Origin: an uncultured Prevotellaceae bacterium
GTDB taxonomy: Bacteria; Bacteroidota; Bacteroidia; Bacteroidales; Bacteroidaceae
Direction of reading: 5' to 3'
Assembly (NCBI GenBank): GCA_902786665.1
Contig: CADADN010000011.1
Coordinates: forward strand, 1 to 64,000
Length of the DNA stretch: 64,000 nt
The stretch's first letter is position 1. Each line of letters opens with the position of its first letter. This document shows positions 9,201 to 18,528 of the stretch, piece by piece. The notes beneath the pieces are model-generated. The model did no database searches. It had not been told where the DNA came from and was given only the letters and a program-made list of their open reading frames with translations. A program made the position numbers and the translations under genes.

Positions 9201-9230
9201 TTTTAGGATAATAAAAAAAGTGACAAGAAA

Positions 9231-9887
9231 ATGATGAATGTAGAAAACATAGTGTTTGATTTTGGTGGCGTGGTCGTCACCTTGGACCATCACGAAGCCG
9301 TCAGCAGATTCAAAGCCCTTGGCCTGAAAGATGCTGACAAGAAACTAGACCCTTACACCCAGGGTGACATTTTCGGCGACTTGGAAAAGGGCAAGATCAC
9401 GGCGAAGCAATTCGTGGAACAACTCAGCCAACAGTGTGGCCGGCAACTCACCCATGAGGAGTGCGCCCATGCCTGGCTCGGATATCGAAAGGAAGTGCCA
9501 CGGCGCAACCTCCAAGCCCTGCGACAACTGAGGGAAGAAGGTTACAGGCTCATCCTGCTCTCCAACACCAACCCTTTTATGATGGAATGGGCGGAAAGCA
9601 CTGATTTCGACGGTGAAGGAAACTCCGTCAACAGTTATTTCGATGCTGTATACGCCAGTTATCGTGAGGGAGTGATGAAGCCCGACCCCGCTTTCTTCCA
9701 CCATGTGCTGATGAAGGAAGGCATCATGCCCTACAACACCCTCTTCTTGGACGATGGCCCGAGAAACGTGGCGGCGGCCAGCCAGTTGGGCATAGCCACC
9801 TATTGCCCGGAGAACGGTAGTGACTGGACAAAGGAAATCCACCGTTACATCCACGCCAACAGCTACTCTTATGCTTCAAATTTCTAA
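9231..9887 (+). CDS. HAD family hydrolase, subfamily IA (YihX-like)
   Basis: A 218-residue cytoplasmic phosphatase of the haloacid dehalogenase superfamily. Motif I is DFGGVVV near residue 10 (nucleophile Asp, with Gly replacing the usual second Asp, as in the YihX-type sugar-phosphatase group), motif II is LLSNTN near 107, motif III is the Lys of MKPDPAFF near 147 and motif IV is FLDDGPRN near 170. A helical cap lies between motifs I and II. The substrate cannot be read from sequence. It lies 30 bp after metH; a second in-frame ATG at 9234 is an equally good start. Confidence 0.87.
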   Translation: MMNVENIVFDFGGVVVTLDHHEAVSRFKALGLKDADKKLDPYTQGDIFGDLEKGKITAKQFVEQLSQQCGRQLTHEECAHAWLGYRKEVPRRNLQALRQLREEGYRLILLSNTNPFMMEWAESTDFDGEGNSVNSYFDAVYASYREGVMKPDPAFFHHVLMKEGIMPYNTLFLDDGPRNVAAASQLGIATYCPENGSDWTKEIHRYIHANSYSYASNF

Positions 9888-9922
9888 ACCCGTTTGAAAT
9901 CATAATATCCATCACAAAGACC

Positions 9923-10786
9923 ATGGGATTCAAGAAGAGAAAAAGATGGCAACCCCTGCCCGGGCAACCCCTCACCGATATGGACGAGAAGGTGATGTAT
10001 TGGGAGAGCAAAGGCAAGGAAGTGCCCACAAGAGACCTCATCCGGACACCAGAGGAGATAGAAGGCATACGTCGGAGCGGCGTGGTCAATACCGGCGTGC
10101 TCGACGAAGTGGCACGACATATCCACGCAGGCATGTCAACCCTTGAAATCGACCGTATCTGCCATGACTATTGCACCAGCCATGGCGCCATACCCGCATG
10201 CCTGGGGTATGAGGGCTTTCCCAAAAGTGTGTGCACCAGCATCAACGAGGTGGTGTGCCATGGCATACCAAAGGCAGAGGATGTGCTGATGGATGGCGAC
10301 ATCGTCAATGTGGACTTCACCACCATCCTCGACGGCTATTACTCCGACGCCTCACGCATGTTCATCATTGGGAAGACGACACCAGAGAAGGAGCAACTCG
10401 TCAGGGTGGCGAAGGAATGTCTCGAAATCGGCATGGAGGCCGCCAAACCCTACGGCTTCGTGGGAGACATCGGCCATGCCATAGAGAAACACTGCAAGAA
10501 ATACCACTACGGCGTGGTGCGCGACCTCTGCGGTCATGGCGTGGGACTCAAGTTCCATGAAAAGCCCGACGTCGCACATTACGGTCATCGAGGGCAGGGC
10601 ATGCTCCTTGTGCCAGGAATGGTGTTCACCATCGAACCCATGATCAACATGGGGACATGGAGGGTGTTTATCGACGAGGGCGACCCATACGGTTGGGAGG
10701 TCATCTCTGAAGACGAACTGCCCAGTGCACAATGGGAGCACACCCTCGTCATGACAGAGCATGGCGTGGAAATACTCACTTATTAA
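9923..10786 (+). CDS. map: Type I methionine aminopeptidase
   Basis: A 287-residue dinuclear metalloprotease that removes the initiator methionine from nascent proteins. The metal ligands are visible: the two Asp in VDFTTILDGYYSDASRM (near 130 and 141), His in GHGVGLKFHE (near 205), Glu in FTIEPMI (near 238) and Glu in the C-terminal WEHTLVMTEHGVEI. A basic N-terminal extension of about 37 residues (KKRKRWQPLPGQP) precedes the catalytic core, which may contact the ribosome. It lies between the HAD gene and tsaD in a housekeeping run. Confidence 0.95.
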   Translation: MGFKKRKRWQPLPGQPLTDMDEKVMYWESKGKEVPTRDLIRTPEEIEGIRRSGVVNTGVLDEVARHIHAGMSTLEIDRICHDYCTSHGAIPACLGYEGFPKSVCTSINEVVCHGIPKAEDVLMDGDIVNVDFTTILDGYYSDASRMFIIGKTTPEKEQLVRVAKECLEIGMEAAKPYGFVGDIGHAIEKHCKKYHYGVVRDLCGHGVGLKFHEKPDVAHYGHRGQGMLLVPGMVFTIEPMINMGTWRVFIDEGDPYGWEVISEDELPSAQWEHTLVMTEHGVEILTY

Positions 10787-10790
10787 TCAT

Positions 10791-10832
10791 AGCCCTATGA
10801 GGCCTATAAGTCCTACAAGTCTTATAAGCCCT
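10791..10832. repeat. Short CCTATAAG-like tandem array
   Basis: Four to five degenerate units of about 9-10 bp (CCTATAAGT, CCTACAAGT, CTTATAAGC) fill the 54-bp gap between map and tsaD. Confidence 0.65.
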
Positions 10833-10840
10833 GAAAAGTC

Positions 10841-11872
10841 ATGGAAGAAAAGAAAACATACATATTAGGAATAGAGAGCAGTTGCGACGACACCTCCGCC
10901 GCCGTGTTGTGCGATGGCGTGCTCCTAAGCAATGTCACCGCCTCACAGGAAGTTCACCGCGACTATGGTGGCGTGGTGCCGGAACTGGCCTCGAGGGCGC
11001 ATCAGCAGAATGTCCTCCCCGTTGTCGACCAAGCCATCAAGCGCGCCGGCATCGACAAGGAGCAACTTTCAGCCGTGGCGTTCACACGTGGCCCGGGCCT
11101 CATGGGGTCGCTGCTTGTAGGCGTCAATTTCGCCAAGGGGTTCGCCAGGGCATTGGGCATACCCCTCATCGATGTCAACCACCTGCAAGGCCACGTCATG
11201 GCACATTTCATCAAGGAGGATGCCAACGACCATTCGGCGCCTCCCACGCCATTCCTCTGTCTCCTTGTCAGTGGTGGCAACTCGCAGATTGTCAAGGTGG
11301 AGGCCTACGACCGCATGGAGGTCTTGGGGCAGACCATCGACGATGCCGCCGGCGAAGCCATCGACAAATGCTCCAAGGTCATGGGACTCGGCTATCCCGG
11401 AGGCCCCATCATCGACCGCCTCGCACGACAGGGGAACCCCCGGGCATACCAATTCTCAGAGCCCCACATCCCCGGTCTTGACTACAGTTTCAGCGGCCTG
11501 AAGACCTCTTTCCTCTACCACCTACGCGAGTGGGTGGCCGAAGACCCCGACTTTGTGGAGCACCACAAGGAAGACCTTGCCGCAAGCCTTGAATACACCA
11601 TCGTGGACATCCTGATGAAAAAGTTGCGCCTTGCTGTCAAGCAAACAGGCATCAAGCATGTGGCATTGGCAGGAGGCGTGTCGGCCAACAACGGGCTGAG
11701 AAACGCCTTCCGTGAGCACGCCAAAAAGTATGGATGGACCATCTACATCCCCAAGTTCAGTTACACCACCGACAATGCCGCGATGATTGCCATCACCGGC
11801 TATTACAAATACAATGACAAGCAATTCTGCGGTATTGATGCTCCCGCCTTCTGCAAAGTCACATTCAAGTAG
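10841..11872 (+). CDS. tsaD: tRNA N6-adenosine threonylcarbamoyltransferase TsaD
   Basis: A 343-residue ASKHA-fold enzyme that transfers threonylcarbamoyl from threonylcarbamoyl-AMP to A37 of ANN-decoding tRNAs, with TsaB and TsaE (not in the window). Visible features are the N-terminal GIESSCDDTSAAV, the metal-binding NHLQGHVMAH near residues 112-121, the nucleotide-binding LVSGGNSQIV near 146, and VALAGGVSANNGLR near 270. Length is normal. It is followed 23 bp later by the CinA-like gene. Confidence 0.96.
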   Translation: MEEKKTYILGIESSCDDTSAAVLCDGVLLSNVTASQEVHRDYGGVVPELASRAHQQNVLPVVDQAIKRAGIDKEQLSAVAFTRGPGLMGSLLVGVNFAKGFARALGIPLIDVNHLQGHVMAHFIKEDANDHSAPPTPFLCLLVSGGNSQIVKVEAYDRMEVLGQTIDDAAGEAIDKCSKVMGLGYPGGPIIDRLARQGNPRAYQFSEPHIPGLDYSFSGLKTSFLYHLREWVAEDPDFVEHHKEDLAASLEYTIVDILMKKLRLAVKQTGIKHVALAGGVSANNGLRNAFREHAKKYGWTIYIPKFSYTTDNAAMIAITGYYKYNDKQFCGIDAPAFCKVTFK

Positions 11873-11895
11873 CATCAACCCCCAACCCAACAGCA

Positions 11896-12408
11896 ATGGA
11901 ACTGGAAAACAAAGTCATCAGCAGAGAGATACAGACAATACTCTATGAGTCGGGAAAGACCCTCGGAACAGCGGAGAGTTGCACCGGAGGTCGCATAGCA
12001 GAGGCCATCATCGCCACGCCTGGTGCCTCGGAATATTTCAAAGGAGGCGTCGTCTCCTACACCAACGAGGTGAAGGAGCGCCTGCTCCACGTCGACCATC
12101 AACTCCTTGAGGAGAAGACCGCCGTCTGTGAAGAGGTGGCGATAGCCATGGTGAAAGGCGCCTGCGAGACCCTCCAGGTGGATTTTGCCATTTCTGCAAC
12201 AGGAATAGCAGGACCTGGCGGCGGAACCAAGGAGATACCTGTCGGTACCATCTGGCTGGCATACGGTTCAAAAGACGACGTCCACACTCTCAAGTTGGAA
12301 GAGGACGAGGGGCGTGACAAGAACCTGCTGATAGCCACTCACACCGCCTTGCATGCCTTCCTCGAATACGTCAAGAAAACCATCCCGCCATCACAACGAG
12401 AAGGGTGA
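11896..12408 (+). CDS. CinA C-terminal domain protein (nicotinamide-nucleotide amidohydrolase-like)
   Basis: A 170-residue stand-alone CinA C-terminal domain, the PncC family that deamidates nicotinamide mononucleotide in NAD recycling. Family motifs are ESCTGGRIAEAI near residue 28, FKGGVVSYTNEVK near 50 and ISATGIAGPGGGTKEIPVGTIW near 96-118. The larger CinA N-terminal domain is absent, as in E. coli PncC. It is the last gene of the rightward run and is followed by a terminator. Confidence 0.9.
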   Translation: MELENKVISREIQTILYESGKTLGTAESCTGGRIAEAIIATPGASEYFKGGVVSYTNEVKERLLHVDHQLLEEKTAVCEEVAIAMVKGACETLQVDFAISATGIAGPGGGTKEIPVGTIWLAYGSKDDVHTLKLEEDEGRDKNLLIATHTALHAFLEYVKKTIPPSQREG

Positions 12409-12413
12409 GAGGC

Positions 12414-12477
12414 TCTAGGAGGAATTTCTAGGAGGAACTAGGATTTTCTAGGAGGAACCAGGATTTTCTAGGAGGAA
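12414..12477. repeat. CTAGGAGGAA tandem array
   Basis: Four units of CTAGGAGGAA separated by AATTT or ACTAGGATTTT spacers, period about 10 or 19-20. It lies just after the CinA-like gene and belongs to the CCTAG family. The remainder of 12409-12700 holds a terminator and a promoter. Confidence 0.75.
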
Positions 12478-12550
12478 AAATGATGCTCCGAGGAGGGAAA
12501 GGTGCCTTGTGAAGTCTTGAAATCTTAGGACAAATGTCCATTGAAAATGA

Positions 12551-12587
12551 AAAGATTCTTAAAATATCAGTTTTAGGAATCTTTTTT
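12551..12587 (+). terminator. Intrinsic terminator after the CinA-like gene
   Basis: AAAGATTC at 12551-12558 pairs with GAATCTTT at 12577-12584; the stem extends inward through TTAAAA/TTTTAG and ends in a run of T. It separates the housekeeping run from the Bat operon. Confidence 0.75.
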
Positions 12588-12632
12588 AATATTATTTAGA
12601 ATGGTTTTTTCGCCTATGATTGTTTAATGTTG

Positions 12633-12641
12633 TAATTTTGC
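12633..12641 (+). promoter_or_regulatory. -7 promoter element of the Bat operon
   Basis: TAATTTTGC matches TAnnTTTGC, 59 bp upstream of the moxR start. No well-placed TTTG was found upstream. Confidence 0.6.
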
Positions 12642-12700
12642 GTTGAATTTGGCGGAAAAGCCATCTTGAATAGAAAGAACAACTAACAAACAAATAAGAA

Positions 12701-13696
12701 ATGGCAGATTCATTTGACATCCGCGAACTCAATGTGCGGATAGAACAGCAAAGCGCGTTTGTCTCCAACCTCTCCTTGGGAATGGACAAGGTCATCGTGG
12801 GGCAGAAACATCTTATTGAGTCGCTTCTCATCGGATTGCTCAGCGACGGTCACATCCTGCTGGAGGGCGTGCCGGGCTTGGCAAAGACATTGGCGATCAA
12901 GACACTTGCCCAACTCATAGAAGCCAAGTACAGCAGGATACAGTTCACCCCCGACTTGTTGCCTGCCGACGTGGTGGGCACCTTGGTCTACTCCCAGAAA
13001 GATGAGAACTTCCATGTGAAGAAAGGTCCTGTTTTCGCCAATTTCGTCCTCGCCGATGAAATCAACCGCGCCCCCGCCAAGGTGCAAAGCGCCTTGCTTG
13101 AAGCCATGCAGGAGCACCAGGTGACCATTGGCGACAACACCTTCGAGCTTCCCGCTCCCTTCCTCGTCATGGCCACACAGAACCCCATCGAGCAAGAAGG
13201 AACCTATCAGTTGCCAGAAGCTCAAGTCGACCGTTTCATGCTCAAGGTTGTCATCGACTATCCCACCCTTGAAGAAGAGAAACTCATCATCCGTGAGAAC
13301 CTTCACAGCAGCCTGCCACAAGTGTCGCCCGTCATCTCGTCTGATGAGATCATGGCGGCTCGCGACATTGTCCGTCAGGTATATATCGACGAAAAGATTG
13401 AGCAATATATCGCCGACATCGTCTTCGCCACCAGGTATCCGGAGCGATATGCCCTTCCTGAGTTGCGCGACCTCATCAGTTTCGGCGGCTCCCCCCGAGC
13501 CAGCATCAATCTTGCGAAGGCCGCCCGTGCTTATGCGTTCATCAAGAGAAGAGGTTTCGTCGTTCCAGAAGACGTGAAAGCCGTTGTCCACGACGTGCTT
13601 CGCCACCGCATCGGCCTCACCTATGAGGCAGAAGCCACCAATGTGAAGAGCGAGGAAATCGTCAGCCGTATCATCAACAAAGTGGAGGTGCCTTGA
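12701..13696 (+). CDS. MoxR family AAA+ ATPase, first gene of the Bat operon
   Basis: A 331-residue AAA+ ATPase of the MoxR class, thought to act as a chaperone with von Willebrand A (VWA) domain partners. The Walker A is the MoxR-typical GVPGLAKT near residue 53, Walker B is VLADEINRAP near 112, and sensor 1 is ATQNPIEQEGTYQLPEAQ near 155-172. It opens a seven-gene rightward cluster. Its TGA overlaps the next ATG by one base, indicating coupled translation with the DUF58 gene. Confidence 0.95.
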   Translation: MADSFDIRELNVRIEQQSAFVSNLSLGMDKVIVGQKHLIESLLIGLLSDGHILLEGVPGLAKTLAIKTLAQLIEAKYSRIQFTPDLLPADVVGTLVYSQKDENFHVKKGPVFANFVLADEINRAPAKVQSALLEAMQEHQVTIGDNTFELPAPFLVMATQNPIEQEGTYQLPEAQVDRFMLKVVIDYPTLEEEKLIIRENLHSSLPQVSPVISSDEIMAARDIVRQVYIDEKIEQYIADIVFATRYPERYALPELRDLISFGGSPRASINLAKAARAYAFIKRRGFVVPEDVKAVVHDVLRHRIGLTYEAEATNVKSEEIVSRIINKVEVP

Positions 13697-14565
13697 TGCA
13701 GACTTCGGAGTTGCTCAAAAAAGTCCGACAGATCGAAATCAAAACCCGGCGTCTCAGCCAGAACATCTTCGCGGGGCAATACCACTCCGCTTTCAAAGGA
13801 AGGGGAATGGCTTTCTCCGAAGTTCGTGAATACCAGTATGGCGACGATGTGCGGGATATCGACTGGAATGTGACGGCACGCTTCCATCGGCCTTATGTCA
13901 AGGTGTTCGAGGAAGAGCGTGAACTTACTGTCATGCTCCTTGTCGATGTCAGCGGTTCTCTCGATTTCGGCACCATCCGTCAGACGAAGCGTGACATGGT
14001 GGCTGAGATTGCGGCAACGCTCGCGTTCAGTGCCATTCAAAACAATGACAAGATCGGAGTCATCTTCTTCTCCGACCAGATAGAGAAATACATACCCCCG
14101 AAGAAGGGAAGAAAGCACATCCTCTTCATCATCAGGGAGATGCTCACCTTCAAGCCCAAGAGCCTGCGCACCGATGTAGGCATGGCGGTGGAGTTTCTCA
14201 CCCGTATGATGAAGCATAGTTGCACGGCTTTCCTGATGAGCGATTTCTTCGTGAGGTCATCCTTCCAAAACCAGTTGACCATCGCCAATCAGAAGCATGA
14301 CATGGTAGCCATCCAGGTTTATGACCAAAGAGCGAAGGAGCTGCCCAACGTCGGACTCATTCGTGTGCGCGATGCCGAGACGGGTCATGAGATGGTGATA
14401 GACACCGGCAGCAAGCGTCTCCGCCACGCCCATACCGCCTATTGGTACAAGCGGCAGGCAGAGTTGCGCCAGGTGTTCACCCATTCCAATGTAGACCATG
14501 TGTCGGTAAGCACCAGCGATGACTTTGTCAAGTCGCTCAAGTTGCTTTTCTCTATGCGAACATAA
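13696..14565 (+). CDS. DUF58 protein of the Bat operon
   Basis: A 289-residue cytoplasmic protein with the DUF58 core (RGMAFSEVREYQYGDDVRDIDWNVTARF near residues 36-62) followed by a VWA-like fold. The metal-site-like DVSGS near residue 86 is intact. DUF58 proteins regularly pair with MoxR ATPases. An in-frame TTG lies one codon earlier, but the ATG sharing its A with the moxR stop is the better start. The next gene begins 4 bp after the stop. Confidence 0.93.
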   Translation: MQTSELLKKVRQIEIKTRRLSQNIFAGQYHSAFKGRGMAFSEVREYQYGDDVRDIDWNVTARFHRPYVKVFEEERELTVMLLVDVSGSLDFGTIRQTKRDMVAEIAATLAFSAIQNNDKIGVIFFSDQIEKYIPPKKGRKHILFIIREMLTFKPKSLRTDVGMAVEFLTRMMKHSCTAFLMSDFFVRSSFQNQLTIANQKHDMVAIQVYDQRAKELPNVGLIRVRDAETGHEMVIDTGSKRLRHAHTAYWYKRQAELRQVFTHSNVDHVSVSTSDDFVKSLKLLFSMRT

Positions 14566-14569
14566 CAAT

Positions 14570-15649
14570 ATGTTTATGAAAAAGAGTTTTCTCATACTGT
14601 TGTTGGCCGTCGCTGCCTTGCAGGCCCCGGCGCAAGTGACGGTGGAGGCCATGCTTGACTCCGTCACCATCTTCATCGGGCAGCAGACAGGCCTTACGCT
14701 AAGTGTCAATCTGAAAGAAGGGCAGGAGGCCGTCTTCCCCAATTTGGAACCCCGTCAGGAGCTTGCCCCTGGCGTGGAGGTCATTGATGTGGCCGGTTGC
14801 GACACCTCGCGCCTTGACAACAAGATGATGAGGCTGTCGAGAAAATACACCATCACCTCTTTCGAAGACTCCCTCTATTACCTTCCTCCAATGGTTGTCA
14901 ATGTAGACGGAAAGGACTATGAGAGCAAGAACCTCGCCCTCAAGGTCATACCGGTGGAGGTGGACACACTGCACCCCAACCAGTTCTTCCCGCCCAAGGG
15001 TATTCAAGACAATCCTTTCATGTGGAGTGAGTGGAGGCTGCCTTTCTGGTTGAGCGTCCTTGTCGTGCTTCTCGCCGCCTTGGTCTATTACCTTTACATC
15101 AGGCTGAAGGACAACAAGCCCATCATCTCAAAGATTCGCATCATCAGGCACATGCCCCCACACCAGAAAGCGATGAAGGAAATCCAGCGCATCAAGGCCG
15201 AGGGCATCGGCCAGGGTGGCGACCAGAAGGAATACTATACCCGCTTGACCGACGCCTTGCGCACCTATCTTGAAGAGCGTTTCGGCATCAACGCCATGGA
15301 GATGACCAGCGGCGAGATCATCGAGCAGCTCCGAAAGGTGGAAGACCAGTCAAAATTCTTGGAGCTGAAACAATTGTTTGAAACCGCCGACCTGGTGAAA
15401 TTCGCCAAGTTCTCCACCGTCCTCGATGACAACGACCGCGACATGGCCAACGTGGTGGAATTCATACAGACCACCAAGCGTGAGGACCTGCCCACTGTGG
15501 AGAAAATCAAGCCCAACCTTACGGAGAGTGAAAAGCGGAGCAAGCGCTCACGCATCATCATCAAGACCATCATCACCATCGCCAGCATCGTCGGCATCGG
15601 CTGCCTGGCATGGGTGACATGGACCGTATGGGGGCTCCTTGGTCTTTAA
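14570..15649 (+). CDS. Bat operon membrane protein of unknown function
   Basis: A 359-residue protein with an N-terminal signal peptide (FLILLLAVAALQAPAQ), a periplasmic beta-rich domain of about 120 residues, a membrane segment near 155-177 (FWLSVLVVLLAALVYYLYI), a long charged cytoplasmic region with an acidic/helical DUF4381-like look, and a C-terminal membrane segment (near 335-355). It occupies the position between DUF58 and BatA found in Bacteroidales Bat operons. No enzymatic motif is visible; a role in assembling the Bat membrane complex is inferred from context. An alternative ATG lies at 14576. Confidence 0.85.
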   Translation: MFMKKSFLILLLAVAALQAPAQVTVEAMLDSVTIFIGQQTGLTLSVNLKEGQEAVFPNLEPRQELAPGVEVIDVAGCDTSRLDNKMMRLSRKYTITSFEDSLYYLPPMVVNVDGKDYESKNLALKVIPVEVDTLHPNQFFPPKGIQDNPFMWSEWRLPFWLSVLVVLLAALVYYLYIRLKDNKPIISKIRIIRHMPPHQKAMKEIQRIKAEGIGQGGDQKEYYTRLTDALRTYLEERFGINAMEMTSGEIIEQLRKVEDQSKFLELKQLFETADLVKFAKFSTVLDDNDRDMANVVEFIQTTKREDLPTVEKIKPNLTESEKRSKRSRIIIKTIITIASIVGIGCLAWVTWTVWGLLGL

Positions 15650-15667
15650 ACTCTTAATCCATTACAC

Positions 15668-16666
15668 ATGCATTTCGCCAACAAAGAATATTTCCTGCTA
15701 CTGCTGCTGCTCATTCCCTATGTGCTGTGGTATTTCCTCTACAAGAGGAAAATGGAGCCCTCCATGCGCATGAGCGACACTTTCCCTTACCGGTTTGCAC
15801 CCAAGAGCTGGAGGGTGAGGCTGCTTCATCTTCCCATGCTCCTGCGCATGCTGGCTTTCACCATGATTGTTTTCATGCTTGCCAGGCCGCAGACACACAA
15901 CTCGTGGGGAGAGAGGACCGTGGAAGGCATTGACATCATGCTCTCCATGGACGTCTCCACCAGCATGCTCGCCGAAGACCTGAGACCCAATAGGTTGGAA
16001 GCGGCGAAGGAAGTGGCTGCAGAATTCATTTCCGGAAGGCCCGACGACAATATCGGCCTTAATATTTTCGCCGGCGAGGCGTTCACCCAGTGTCCGATGA
16101 CGCTCGACCACCAGTCGTTGCTGAACCTGTTGGTCAACGTTCGCACCGACATCGCCGCCAACGGTCTGATACAAGACGGCACCGCCATCGGCATGGGCCT
16201 TGCCACCGCCGTGGGGCGTCTCAAGGAGAGCAAGTCGAAGAGCAAGGTGGTCATCCTGCTCACTGACGGCAGCAACAACTGTGGCGACATCTCCCCGATG
16301 ACGGCCGCCGAGTTGGCCAAGAAATACAACATCAGGGTGTACACCATCGCTGTTGGCACCAACAAGGTGGCGCGCTATCCTGTCAATGTGGGAGGCACCA
16401 TCCAGTATCTTCCCATGGCTGTCGAAATCGATACGAAGACGCTCAAGGACATCGCCACCACCACCAATGGCAATTTCTACAGGGCCACCAACAAGGCCGA
16501 GTTGAAGAAAATCTACAAGGACATCGATACGTTGGAGAAGACCAAACTTGACGTGAAGAAATTCAACAAGCGTTACGAGGGGTTCCTGCCTTTCGCCATC
16601 GCTGCCATCGCGGCACTCTTGTTGGAGGTGCTGCTCCGCATCACCGTTTTCCGACGCATCCCATAA
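15668..16666 (+). CDS. batA: BatA, VWA-domain membrane protein
   Basis: A 332-residue protein with two N-terminal membrane helices (residues 8-22 and about 54-74), a periplasmic or cytoplasmic-face VWA domain (about 90-290) and a C-terminal helix near 305-322. The metal-ion-dependent adhesion site is intact: DVSTS near residue 97 with downstream LTDGSNN. In Bacteroides fragilis the Bat proteins contribute to aerotolerance; the molecular function is still unclear. BatA and BatB are paralogues. Confidence 0.95.
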   Translation: MHFANKEYFLLLLLLIPYVLWYFLYKRKMEPSMRMSDTFPYRFAPKSWRVRLLHLPMLLRMLAFTMIVFMLARPQTHNSWGERTVEGIDIMLSMDVSTSMLAEDLRPNRLEAAKEVAAEFISGRPDDNIGLNIFAGEAFTQCPMTLDHQSLLNLLVNVRTDIAANGLIQDGTAIGMGLATAVGRLKESKSKSKVVILLTDGSNNCGDISPMTAAELAKKYNIRVYTIAVGTNKVARYPVNVGGTIQYLPMAVEIDTKTLKDIATTTNGNFYRATNKAELKKIYKDIDTLEKTKLDVKKFNKRYEGFLPFAIAAIAALLLEVLLRITVFRRIP

Positions 16667-16679
16667 AAACGACGACAAT

Positions 16680-17732
16680 ATGTTCAGATTTGAAAATCCC
16701 ATATACCTCTACCTCCTCCTCATCATTCCATTCATGTGGTTGATCAGGCTGCTTTCCGACCGGCATCGAGCCCGTCGGATAAAGAAGTTCGGCGACCCCC
16801 AATTGGTGGGACAGATGATGGAGGACATGTCGCCAGTAAGGCCAAAAGTCAAGTTCTGGCTCCTCATGGTTGCACTCGCCCTTCTCATTGTGGCACTCGC
16901 AAGGCCGCAGTTGGGTTCCAAAATCAGTCGTGAGAAGCGCCAGGGCATAGAGGCCATCATCTGCATGGACATTTCCAACTCCATGCTCGCCACCGACGTG
17001 GCTCCTTCCCGGCTTGCCAAAAGCAAGCTCCTTGTGGAGAACTTGTTGGAGAAATTTGAGAACGACAACGTAGGGTTGATTGTTTATGCAGGAGAGGCTT
17101 TCGTGCAACTCCCCATCACTCGCGACTATGTGTCGGCGAAGATGTTCATGCATAGCATCACCCCCGACCTCATCGCCACCCAAGGTACCGACATCGCCCA
17201 GGCCATCTACTTGGCGATGCATAGTTTCACTCCCGACGAGAAGGCGGAAAAAGCCATCATCCTCATCACCGACGGAGAAGACCATGAGGGTAAGGCGTTG
17301 GAAATGGCCCAGGCGGCCAAGGAGCAGGGGTACAGGATATTCATCCTGGGTGTCGGCACGGCCAAGGGTTCGCCCATCAAGATGCCCGATGGCAGGAACC
17401 TGACTGACAACACGGGTGAAACGGTCATTTCCAGGCTCAATGAAGAGATGTGTAAGGACATCGCCAAGGCCGGGAGTGGCACCTACATCCATGTGGACAA
17501 CACCAGCCAGGCACAGCAGAAGTTGGAGGACGAGATTTCCAAGATGCAGAAAGGAGAGACCGAGACCGTCATCTACAGCGAGTACGACGAGCAGTTCCAG
17601 GCAATTGCACTCCTCGCCTTGCTGTTTCTCATCATCGAGACCATCGTCCGCGAGAGCATCAACCCGCGCCTCAAGAATTTGAGAATCTTTAAGAGAAAAA
17701 CAGACCTTTTAAACAGAAACCACCATGCTTAG
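16680..17732 (+). CDS. batB: BatB, VWA-domain membrane protein
   Basis: A 350-residue paralogue of BatA with the same layout: membrane helices near residues 5-21 and 59-76, a VWA domain with DISNS near 97 and LITDGEDHEG near 195, and a C-terminal membrane helix near 308-325. It starts 13 bp after batA and overlaps batC by 8 bp, so the three are probably co-translated. Confidence 0.95.
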   Translation: MFRFENPIYLYLLLIIPFMWLIRLLSDRHRARRIKKFGDPQLVGQMMEDMSPVRPKVKFWLLMVALALLIVALARPQLGSKISREKRQGIEAIICMDISNSMLATDVAPSRLAKSKLLVENLLEKFENDNVGLIVYAGEAFVQLPITRDYVSAKMFMHSITPDLIATQGTDIAQAIYLAMHSFTPDEKAEKAIILITDGEDHEGKALEMAQAAKEQGYRIFILGVGTAKGSPIKMPDGRNLTDNTGETVISRLNEEMCKDIAKAGSGTYIHVDNTSQAQQKLEDEISKMQKGETETVIYSEYDEQFQAIALLALLFLIIETIVRESINPRLKNLRIFKRKTDLLNRNHHA

Positions 17733-18519
17733 ACGAATCCTCCTCATACTTGTCTTGACTGTCTCGGCAATTGCTACGCAAGCACAAACCGACAGACAGT
17801 ATGTGCGTAATGGTAACAAATATTTTATGAAAGGCGACTTCAAACGTGCTGATTTGGAATACAGGAAGGCTTTGTCTCTGAACAAGAACAACACCCAGGC
17901 CCTTTACAACAGGGGGTGTGCCAATATGCAGGAAAACCCCGACTCTGCCCTTCAATTCTTCATGGAGGCGGGAAAGAATGAGCCTAGCAAGATTAGAAAG
18001 GCCATGGCATATCACAACATCGGGTGGATGTACCATTCCAACCAAAAGTATGACGAAGCCATAGAAGCCTACAAGGAAGCCTTGCGCAACAACCCTGATG
18101 ATGACGAGACCCGCTACAACCTTCAACTGGCTATGTGGCAGAAGAAAAAGAACCAAGAACAAAATGATGGCGGTCAGAATCAAGATCAGAACCAGAATAA
18201 GGACAACCAGGATCAGAATAAGGACAATCAGGATCAGAACAAAGACAACCAGAACAAGGACAACCAGAACAAGGACGAGCAGAACAAGGACAACCAAGAT
18301 CAGAGCAAGAATAGTCAGGACCAGAACAAGGGTCAAGACAATCAAGACCAGAACAAGGACCAAGACTCCAAGAGTCAACCGGTACAACAACAGCAAATCA
18401 GCGATGACAATGCCGAGCGCTTGCTCGATGCCGCTACGCAGCAGGAGAAACGCACTCAGGACAGGATCAACAAAGCCTTGCAGCAACCGAGAAGAAGGAA
18501 CTTACAGAAGAATTGGTGA
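17725..18519 (+). CDS. batC: BatC, TPR protein with Asn/Gln/Asp/Lys-rich tail
   Basis: A 264-residue exported protein: signal peptide (RRILLILVLTVSAIATQAQ), two to three tetratricopeptide repeats (residues about 25-132) and a low-complexity tail (about 138-222) made of repeating NKDNQDQ-type units, then a basic C-terminus. TPRs imply a protein-scaffold role in the Bat complex. The tail is encoded by tandem DNA repeats at about 18150-18375, so its length is likely to vary between strains. The ATG overlaps the end of batB. Confidence 0.92.
   Translation: MLRRILLILVLTVSAIATQAQTDRQYVRNGNKYFMKGDFKRADLEYRKALSLNKNNTQALYNRGCANMQENPDSALQFFMEAGKNEPSKIRKAMAYHNIGWMYHSNQKYDEAIEAYKEALRNNPDDDETRYNLQLAMWQKKKNQEQNDGGQNQDQNQNKDNQDQNKDNQDQNKDNQNKDNQNKDEQNKDNQDQSKNSQDQNKGQDNQDQNKDQDSKSQPVQQQQISDDNAERLLDAATQQEKRTQDRINKALQQPRRRNLQKNW
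18150..18375 (+). repeat. Intragenic repeat in batC
   Basis: Degenerate direct repeats of AACAAGGACAACCAG / GATCAGAA units, in frame, encoding the N/Q/D/K-rich tail. Unit lengths are multiples of three. Confidence 0.8.
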
Positions 18520-18528
18520 CAACCATTA